The notes under the pieces were generated by a model that saw only the letters and a program-made list of their open reading frames with translations, had not been told where the DNA came from and made no database searches. A stretch of DNA of 64,000 nt from Anser cygnoides. Its lineage: Eukaryota > Chordata > Aves > Anseriformes > Anatidae. Positions within the stretch are counted from its first letter, which is position 1. Every line of letters starts with the position of its first letter. Shown here one piece after another: positions 58,801 through 64,000 of this stretch. The stretch spans positions 94,496,001 through 94,560,000 of the forward strand of contig NC_089873.1 in the NCBI RefSeq assembly GCF_040182565.1, read 5' to 3'. Both the position numbers and the translations under genes were made by a program.

Positions 58801-61800
58801 CCACCTGGGACCTGATTAACCTTCATTCCAACAAGGTGGAGGACAACTCCTTTATGGACATAGAGGATAATCCAACAGTTGTTTACACCATCAGCGATTT
58901 CCAAGATTATATTGCTGAAATTCTCCAGAAAAATGCCTTGCTTGAAAACACTTCCTTGATTTTAGACCCAAGCTCTCTCCAACTTACTAATGGTGAGTAT
59001 TACTTATGATTCATCTGCCCTCTGAATAATTAAAAAGAAATCACAAACACAATGGTGTTGCAGTTGATTTTGCTCTAATTTTAACCAGGTCAAGTCAACA
59101 GCAGTAGCATCCCATTCTCAATCCTTTAGATTTGTCTCTTTTTTTTGTTTGACACCAAGGTTTGTGGAGTGCGCTACTATTTCAGCAGTTAACAGGAAGA
59201 GAAGGGAAAATGTGTTTCACGTGATGCATGTTGCTTTCAGCACTTCAGCTTAGTAGCTCTGCCTTGGCCTTGAGCAGCACAAAGGAAATACCTGGCTTAT
59301 TGTTGAATATTCAAAGGTCCTGCCATAGTTGGTGGAGTGGTGCTGTCCCTCTCCCCATCTTTTCTCTTCTATTCCTGTGTGTGATCTGGGGATATTTCCA
59401 GAGACAAAATCTTTCTGGCAAACTTGCTGAAAAGGTCTCACAGATCTGAGATGAAGGAGGGTTTTTCAGCCTAAACAAATTGTTCTAAAACAATTTCTTT
59501 GCACTGCTACTGCAGCCTTTAGAACCTATGTACTTATATTTTCCCAGTGAAAGAAATACTACACCCTACCCAAGAAGACCCATCCTGGATTACTGAGCAC
59601 CCAGTTGTGTTGGAGCGTGTGGAGTTTGATGTGAGTATGATTCTGACCTTTTAATTTGAGATATGTCCTTTGTGTGCATTTGAACAGCTTAATTCAGCAA
59701 GATGGAATTAAAGCCAGCACCCAGAGCTTTTCTATCATATTGATTTTGCAGAATACATAGTCAGGAAAGGCACACAATGCAGTGGAAAAAAAAACAAACT
59801 CTTGTGAAATCTCTCACCTGATAATTTGTTACCTGTGCACAACACTTTTCTGTAATCATCTTATATTACATGGCACATTGTTGTGTTCCTGGCTGTCCAG
59901 ACGTGTCTTGTTCTTTAGGCTTCCTTTGTCTGTTTTTTTTTTTTTTTAATGCTTATTTAGATTGTAAATTGCTCTAAAGATATGATTTGTCCCACAATAC
60001 TGCCTTTCTTTGGAAAGCAATAAATAAATGTAAGCAGTAAAGCTGCCTGCGAGAAGAGATAAAAGGGTAAGTTTCACATGCTCCTTTTGTTATTGTTTCA
60101 TTTTCCCTTAGTTCTTAGTTTAGGTTTTAGAAGTCCATCCCCTTGATGCTAGCAAAGGAAAAACAGAAAAAAATAATAGCCACTGGTTTATTGTATTCTA
60201 TTTTTAAAAATATATAATTATCTCATCTGATTAGCTCTGGAACAATCCAGGACATAGAATCAAGCTCTTGATTGGACAGGAGAGTTAGTATCCCTGCACA
60301 TCTCTGTATCATGTAATGGGGCTTCAAGCAGAGATACCAGGTTAGGTGCCAGTGATGCTGAGATCGAGTGAGTTCTATTATTTTTGAATGAGCTATTATT
60401 TTTGAATGGTGGAGCATTGTCTGGGCTTAAGGATTTATCCAGTAGGTTTCTGTTCTGTTGAGTAACACAGATGTGCCTTCCAAAAAGAAACGAGCTCAGT
60501 TCATGCCGCAAAACCCAGATCCTACTAAGTTTGATGGTAGGTTTACATGAAGCTCCTGATGAGATACTGTTGTGAATAAAAACATGCTTTATTTCAGGCC
60601 AACCTCTAAAACCTTTATAGAAGCAAAATTCTCAGTGACTTCACAGAAGCCAAAGATTCCTGTTCTAATGGTCATAGGTATAATATCCTTAACTTCATGC
60701 CAGTTTTCCCAGAGTTTTTAAAACTAACCATTAGTATCTAAAATGCAAATTCATATAGATTTGCCATAAATGGTTTAATCGTGATGTGGATAAATAGGAA
60801 TTTAATTTGACTTTCAGGAAGGGGCTTTCTATTTACTAGAACTATCTAACTGGATTAAAATGTCACATGTTTATTTTAGTAAGATAATTCTGCCGTTTTC
60901 ACATTCTTTCTGTGGATACTTGGACATATACAGGCAAGAAGATTTTAGAGTAGGGAGAGCTTTGCAATGTTATTCCATTTTAAATCAATTTTAGGGAATA
61001 GCATGTACAGGAAAAAAATAGTGGATGTTACATTTTTCTAATCATGGCCTATGAATAATAATGTCACCTCTGTCTTCAGTCAAGAAGTGTGGTTATATAC
61101 AAAGTACTGAGTATATCCAAAAAACAGCTGCGTACAATCTGCAATACACAGATAATTTGGGAAGTAATTTCAGATAAATTTAAGAAAATCATAAGCTGCT
61201 AAAACAGTAAAGAAAGCCAAAATGATTAGTCAGTTATTTGCAGAGATATCAAACCTTTATGGTTCAAGTAGATACTGTTAAGTAGAACCATTACCTGTGA
61301 GAAAGAGTTTTGCTATTATTTTTTGCAGTTGATTTGGGAATGAGTTGGATTTGTATTATCGTACAGGGTCATGACATAATGTGGAACTATCATTACTTCA
61401 CCATCTTATTGCTAGCAGATGTACCGACTAATCATTAATTCCTTTCTTTGAGTTTTACAGATCTCTTAAAAATGAAGAAAAATTGAAGTGTAGCTTTTGA
61501 AATCTGTATTTTCTTGTTATTTCTGTTGAGCTCTAACAGGTAGAATGCCTTAGCTTATTGAGCACAATGTATTTCTGGCAGCAGAAAATGGAAAATCAGG
61601 GAGGGTGTTCTGTGTTTGCAGTCATCTGTCATATTTGTAAGTCTTTCAAGGCATTAGCAAAAAACCAGCACTTGCCAATATGATATTAAACTTGTTAATA
61701 TAATATATAGCACTGTAACAAGAATCTTTGAATAACGTTAGTTGTCATAGGAACATCTATCCACATTAAAATAAATGATGAGGTGCAATTCCTGGCAACT

Positions 61801-63710
61801 AAATGCTCACATAAAAAATATATTGAGAAGCTATTGCTGGTAGTCCTTTTTCATTCTTTATGGAATTTATATGTGTAATTTGTTTCTAATCTTGCACAGT
61901 AACTTTTTTCACAGGTTTATTTATAATAGCCAACTTTGCCAAAAAAGATAATTGCTGGAGCACATGTCTATATGGTATATATACTTCTCAACTGATTGTT
62001 ACCATATATATTCAAAAATATGAGAAGACTGTGGTGACATAACAACTGGCCGTAAAAACCATGGTCAATTCAGGTAGACAAATAATTAGATGAAAATAAC
62101 TTAATTGTTTCTAAAATGTTCAAATACAGTTTGAATGAAGTTGAAAATTTAATTCACCCGCGTTTCTACCAGGAGTAAAATTTCAAATTGGAATGTATTT
62201 GGAGTTTTCCTACTATTCATGCTAAAGTAAAAGAGAGGGATTCAAAAGGAATAGTGAGCTACAGAATGATTAAATCAATAGGTTTTTTGAACTGTAATAC
62301 GTACTACTGAAACCTTTGTCTGGTGTCCACTTTAGTAGCCACCATCAGCAATTAGTTAGTTCTTAGTAAATTAATCCTTTTTTCTTCATTTGGCAGTTTT
62401 TCATACCTCAAGGCTTTTTTCCCCCATTTCTGACTTGCACAACATTGATAGCTGGACAGGTAGCTGTGCAAGTCTTGATCAAATAATCTCTTTGCTGATT
62501 TTTTGCAATATAATTACCTTATGAGACACTGTGGGAGTACATTAATATTCAAAGATAAAATGTGTTCGGTATTCTAACTGTAAACCAAATAGTGACTGGA
62601 TCGTGGTACATAAGTACACAGCGTGCAGATTGGAGGCTTAAAAAGACATTCTTTTTTCACAGTTCATAAAATTTGCAAATTTAATTCTGTATACTCTTTG
62701 TTCATCATTACTGCTGAACAAAAACTTTTATTTCCACACAAGCATTTCAGCTTTGAGACTGAAGTTGTTCTAAGTTCTAAACATTCCTGTTTACATTATG
62801 GTTATTGTCTCCCTCCCAGGTTCACATACCAAAACATAAATGACCGCCAACCATATATACATCTGTGCATTCAAGTTGTTTCTAAACTGTTTTTATATAT
62901 GATAGTAACCATAACAATTACTGTATTGATTATGTAGCTGATTAATAATAGCTGCTACGACCTCTTCATGCCTTAGGAAGGAAGGCAGTATTGTGTGTGT
63001 TTATCTTCCATTTAATTAGATACAGTTCAGTTTTTCAGTAAGGAAAAGGAAAAGAAGTGGTGTGGGTACTGATAGTAAGTCTCTTAAAACCGTAACTAAC
63101 TGAAGCCGCACTCCAAAGAACTGGAACGGCTGCTTTCGTTTTGTAGTCGCCATGACTGGAGACAAAGTGTATGTCACAAGGACGTGCATTTTACATGTAC
63201 GTTGAACGTTATTAACAAAGGGTACATTTGCCAATCCTTCCAGCTGGGCCCCTTCTGTTGCTATTGTTACTTCCTCACAGAGGCAATAATACTGGATTTT
63301 GCTGCTGGTTAACACCTTTGATATGTTTAGCCCAACGTGGACAGACCGTACTGCCCCTGTAATGGTGGTTATGGTTTTGTTTCAGGATAACACCTTTTTA
63401 GCTGAACGGCCTTCAGCAGATGAATCAACTGTCAGCAATACCTTGCCCTTAGATTCCACCAAACCAGATTCCACTTCAGATAGTGAAGAGTCCAATGACA
63501 ATGAAATCCACCGAAGACCAGAAAATCAGGACTCTGAAGTCAGTTGGACACCTGAAGCTCCACTTTCCTCAGAAGTTGATGTCACTTCTTCACCTGATGA
63601 GCTGAATTTAGAAGATGGGAATCAGACTCCTCCTTTGGTCACCGCACCAGTGTTAGAGCGTGATTCTGTGGACTCCCTGGAATGGCTGTCAGCCCCTGAT
63701 TCTTCAGATG
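18037..63710 (+). CDS. IMPG2: IMPG2, interphotoreceptor matrix proteoglycan 2, N-terminal part (partial, 12 exons)
   Basis: IMPG2 (SPACRCAN) is a membrane mucin-like proteoglycan of the matrix around photoreceptor outer segments and binds hyaluronan. The CDS joins 18037-18115, 19410-19661, 30779-30945, 39423-39454, 48600-48649, 49083-49174, 51837-51998, 54933-54991, 56719-56736, 58748-58992, 59548-59630 and 63386-63710. This gives 521 residues, with all phases consistent. Regions in order: signal peptide (about 1-20), basic RRKR at 77-80 before SILFPSGVKICPDE, a conserved Cys/Trp region (111-166), a Pro/Ser/Thr linker (178-224), the first SEA domain (about 243-360), and the start of the mucin-like region (from about 387). 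N-glycosylation sequons include N153-F-S, N321-A-T and E-N-T-S near 372. The rest of the mucin region, second SEA domain, EGF repeats and transmembrane helix lie beyond the window. IMPG1 is the paralogue, but SILFPSGVKICPDES and the position next to SENP7 favour IMPG2. Confidence 0.95.
18116..19409 (+). other. IMPG2: IMPG2 intron 1
   Basis: A 1294-bp intron ending AATTTACAG. It contains a (CAAA)n run at 18421-18446. No other feature is recognised. Confidence 0.8.
18421..18446. repeat. (CAAA)n simple repeat
   Basis: Repeated ACAA and ACAAA units. Confidence 0.85.
19410..19661 (+). CDS. IMPG2: IMPG2 exon 2
   Basis: A 252-bp exon. Its first half is poorly conserved (EEKQAKDGKQASPTPQ...). Its second half holds the family signature RRKRSILFPSGVKICPDESI followed by EQAIANHLKYFRLR. 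The RRKR site fits a furin-type cleavage consensus, and clustered basic residues (K72, R77-R80) resemble a B-x7-B hyaluronan-binding pattern. Phase 1 in, phase 1 out; donor GTAAGT. Confidence 0.96.
19773..19862. repeat. (AC)n then (AT)n dinucleotide repeats
   Basis: A short (AC)6 with an A run at 19773-19791, and an imperfect (AT) tract at 19831-19862 able to form a self-complementary hairpin. Confidence 0.9.
20511..20547. repeat. A-rich / (GAAA)n simple repeat
   Basis: A run of A followed by GAAAA, GAAAG and GAAAAAG units. Confidence 0.85.
22109..22936 (-). mobile_element. CR1 LINE, 3' part with internal deletion
   Basis: The plus strand opens with TCACAGAACGGTTTGGGTTG, the antisense CR1 terminus, and follows the CR1 3' region closely to about 22936. 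Against the copy at 8962, roughly 300 bp is missing at about 22660: text matching 9535 joins directly to text matching 9839. The rest of the body aligns well with that copy, so both look like the same subfamily. Remaining minus-strand frames are short and non-functional. Confidence 0.93.
23329..23347. repeat. (CAA)n simple repeat
   Basis: Six consecutive CAA units, then AAAAG. Confidence 0.9.
27026..27050. repeat. Poly-T / (ATT)n run
   Basis: Twelve or more T followed by four ATT units. Confidence 0.85.
28492..28519. repeat. A-rich run
   Basis: A runs interrupted by single G bases. Confidence 0.85.
30779..30945 (+). CDS. IMPG2: IMPG2 exon 3
   Basis: A 167-bp exon. It encodes CQETVWEVFKTFWDRLPERE, then EYHTWMSLCEEG, SIFEMGRNFSQ and EEHRSLIVK. 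The Cys/Trp-rich block is highly conserved between IMPG1 and IMPG2. N-F-S is a glycosylation sequon. Phase 1 in, phase 0 out; acceptor TTCAG, donor GTAGGT. Confidence 0.97.
32606..32650. repeat. A/C-rich simple repeat (CAAA/CCAA units)
   Basis: Imperfect CAAA, CCAAAA and CCAA units. Confidence 0.85.
33492..33511. repeat. Poly-T run (20 T)
   Basis: An uninterrupted T run. Confidence 0.9.
33723..33763. repeat. Two adjacent small inverted repeats
   Basis: The first is a TTTTGCTTT stem, CAAT loop and AAAGCAAAA stem (33723-33744). The second is an ATTTTGC stem, TTTCA loop and GCAAAAT stem (33745-33763). The two share the direct repeat TTTTGCTTTCA. Confidence 0.8.
34040..34057. repeat. Poly-T run
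   Basis: An 18-base T run followed by CAG, which looks like a splice acceptor. No convincing in-phase exon with a donor follows. Confidence 0.85.
37458..37489. repeat. A-rich run
   Basis: Three A runs separated by T or TT. Confidence 0.85.
39423..39454 (+). CDS. IMPG2: IMPG2 exon 4 (32 nt)
   Basis: A small exon encoding KLSYTKEAMA with the next Gly codon split 2+1. It corresponds to the KLTYAKE segment that follows the exon 3 block in mammalian IMPG2. Acceptor TTTTCCAG, donor GTGAGT. Confidence 0.9.
39532..39560. repeat. (CT)n plus poly-T tract
   Basis: A CTCTCT run followed by ten T. It acts as a very strong polypyrimidine tract for the AG at 39592-39593. Confidence 0.9.
45838..46014 (+). 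mobile_element. 3' end of an avian ERVL-like LTR (fragment)
   Basis: The order of motifs follows the 3' part of widespread bird ERVL-type LTRs as I remember them. They are ACAATTGGTAAATGGTC, CTGTCTTTATCTCAACCCGT, a TTCTCCCCC tract, GGAGGAGTGAGAGAATGGCTG and a GCCAGGCCTAACCC end. The usual terminal CA and a target-site duplication are not clear, and the U3 part is missing or unrecognisable. No ERVL internal sequence follows. The element is an old non-coding remnant in sense orientation to IMPG2. The family needs a repeat-library match. Confidence 0.6.
48600..48649 (+). CDS. IMPG2: IMPG2 exon 5 (50 nt)
   Basis: The acceptor is TTTAACAG. The first base completes Gly, then SGTPTPASDVDVTTLR follows and the exon ends in phase 1 before GTCAGT. 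This Thr/Ser/Pro-rich linker aligns in place with SELSSPVPVGDTSTLG of the remembered human protein. Confidence 0.87.
48650..49082 (+). other. IMPG2: IMPG2 intron 5
   Basis: A 433-bp intron with canonical ends. Nothing else is seen. Confidence 0.8.
49083..49174 (+). CDS. IMPG2: IMPG2 exon 6
   Basis: A 92-bp exon encoding DAAANVPPPHEVSIESPAGG and then TIHETEDADTT, a linker between the N-terminal block and the SEA domain. Phase 1 in, phase 0 out; donor GTGAGT. Confidence 0.9.
49175..51836 (+). other. IMPG2: IMPG2 intron 6
   Basis: A 2662-bp intron ending in a long CT-rich tract and CCAG. No repeat family or exon is recognised. Confidence 0.8.
51837..51998 (+). CDS. IMPG2: IMPG2 exon 7 (start of SEA domain 1)
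   Basis: A 162-bp, phase 0-0 exon. EQMIEFSIVIVGEKYSEEL is the first strand and helix of the SEA fold. It is followed by HQLLSEQFVSQ. Counterparts in human IMPG2 are EQIAEFSIHLLGKQYREEL and EEEFISE. Confidence 0.96.
51999..54932 (+). other. IMPG2: IMPG2 intron 7
   Basis: A 2934-bp intron. It includes an A-rich run at 54057-54096. That run produces a lysine-rich 137-codon open frame which I regard as spurious. Confidence 0.8.
54057..54096. repeat. A-rich simple repeat
   Basis: A 19-base A run followed by GAAAA and GAAAAA units. Confidence 0.9.
54933..54991 (+). CDS. IMPG2: IMPG2 exon 8 (SEA domain 1)
   Basis: A 59-bp exon encoding IQKVFEGLPGYKNIHVLEF, the SEA segment with the conserved F-x-G-L-P-G-Y motif. 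Phase 0 in, phase 2 out. The donor is GTAAAA. Confidence 0.95.
54992..56718 (+). other. IMPG2: IMPG2 intron 8
   Basis: A 1727-bp intron with a G8 run near 55602. No repeat family is recognised. Confidence 0.75.
56719..56736 (+). CDS. IMPG2: IMPG2 exon 9, 18-nt micro-exon in SEA domain 1
   Basis: The acceptor is GTATTCAG and the donor GTAAAG. The 18 bases join in phase 2-2 to give S-S-P-Q-E-D-S between VLEF and GVEVHYAV. The remembered human protein reads R-S-P-K-E-N-D-S at the same place, so the residues, the frame and both splice signals agree. Skipping it would still keep the frame but delete six residues of a SEA loop. Confidence 0.85.
56737..58747 (+). other. IMPG2: IMPG2 intron 9
   Basis: A 2011-bp intron. 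Nothing recognised beyond short chance frames. Confidence 0.8.
58748..58992 (+). CDS. IMPG2: IMPG2 exon 10 (end of SEA domain 1)
   Basis: A 245-bp exon: GVEVHYAVTFDGEAISNATW, then DLINLHSNKVED and VVYTISDFQDYIAEILQK. It closes the SEA domain. The G-S-V-V-V-type autocleavage site of some SEA domains is absent (SGVEVHYAV here), as in the remembered human SEA1. N-A-T and N-T-S are sequons. Phase 2 in, phase 1 out. Confidence 0.97.
58993..59547 (+). other. IMPG2: IMPG2 intron 10
   Basis: A 555-bp intron with canonical ends. Nothing else is seen. Confidence 0.8.
59548..59630 (+). CDS. IMPG2: IMPG2 exon 11
   Basis: An 83-bp exon between TTTCCCAG and GTGAGT. It encodes VKEILHPTQEDPSWITEHPV and then VLERVEFD. 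It begins the region after SEA1. Conservation is weaker, so the call rests mainly on splice signals, phase (1 in, 0 out) and position. Confidence 0.85.
59631..63385 (+). other. IMPG2: IMPG2 intron 11
   Basis: A 3755-bp AT-rich intron. It has a T run at about 59932-59948 and an 18-bp tandem duplication at 60375-60409. No other feature is recognised. Confidence 0.75.
60375..60409. repeat. 18-bp tandem duplication, two copies
   Basis: CTATTATTTTTGAATGAG is followed at once by a second copy differing only at its end. Confidence 0.85.
63386..63710 (+). CDS. IMPG2: IMPG2 exon 12 (start of mucin-like region)
   Basis: A 325-bp exon opening DNTFLAERPSADESTVSN and ending LEWLSAPDSSDG. It is rich in Ser, Thr, Pro, Asp and Glu, as expected for the O-glycosylated, acidic central part of IMPG2. 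The DNTFxAxxPSADES start matches human IMPG2. Phase 0 in, phase 1 out; acceptor TTTCAG, donor GTAAGT. Confidence 0.95.
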
Positions 63711-64000
63711 GTAAGTTCATGCCATTGACTGAAGTTTAAATTTGGACACAAGTGTCCTGTGGCACTCATCAAAGGGGTAGTTTACTAAAATGACTTTTCA
63801 GAAAGGTCTGCAAATTGGATATATTTCTCTGATTGTTTTTACCTTCTCATTTTGATAAAACACTGGTAACAGGTGATAATGCCTGTTTGCCTCTCCAGGA
63901 AATTACGTGTACGATGCTTCTTTAATTGCACAGAAATATTTTCATATAGGGCATGATACCATGCAGAGGTAACTGATCTCTGCAGCAGACTAATTAGTCT
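63711..64000 (+). other. IMPG2: IMPG2 intron 12 (5' part), with a candidate exon
   Basis: Begins GTAAGT. It may contain an unlisted 70-nt exon at 63899-63968 (see findings). The true next exon probably lies beyond the window. Confidence 0.6.

Overview
The window is nuclear DNA from a bird. Two protein-coding genes with vertebrate intron/exon structure lie head to tail on the + strand, and the main interspersed repeats are CR1 LINE fragments and avian-type endogenous retroviral LTR pieces. The species cannot be fixed from this stretch. Every coding exon was placed by translating it, checking that the GT/AG splice phases join without a frameshift, and comparing it with the protein families as I remember them.

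Region 1-11465: the 3' part of SENP7, a SUMO-2/3-selective isopeptidase. Nine coding exons give 322 residues covering the whole C-terminal cysteine-protease domain, with the His, Asp, Cys and Gln catalytic residues all present. Its introns hold an old minus-strand CR1 reverse-transcriptase fragment (about 6468-7466), a younger minus-strand CR1 3' half (8962-10045) abutting a plus-strand CR1 tail (10046-10153), and a 326-bp solo LTR (10965-11290) with a 4-bp target-site duplication, ending only 37 bp before the last coding exon.

Region 11466-18036: SENP7 3' untranslated sequence of uncertain length, then AT-rich intergenic DNA with no convincing gene.

Region 18037-64000: the 5' part of IMPG2, the membrane mucin of the photoreceptor matrix. 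Twelve exons give 521 residues: signal peptide, the conserved N-terminal region with a basic RRKR site, the first SEA domain (which includes an 18-nt micro-exon at 56719-56736), and the start of the mucin-like region. The gene continues beyond the window. Its introns contain a CR1 copy with a roughly 300-bp internal deletion (22109-22936), the 3' end of an ERVL-like LTR (45838-46014) and simple repeats.

The two genes are not functionally linked. Their order matches human 3q12.3, and the SENP6/IMPG1 pair on human 6q14 looks like the paralogous arrangement. I found no operon, CRISPR array, RNA gene or novel multi-gene system. The most useful leads are the LTR beside the SENP7 terminal exon, the IMPG2 micro-exon, and two unlisted candidate IMPG2 exons (39594-39617 and 63899-63968).
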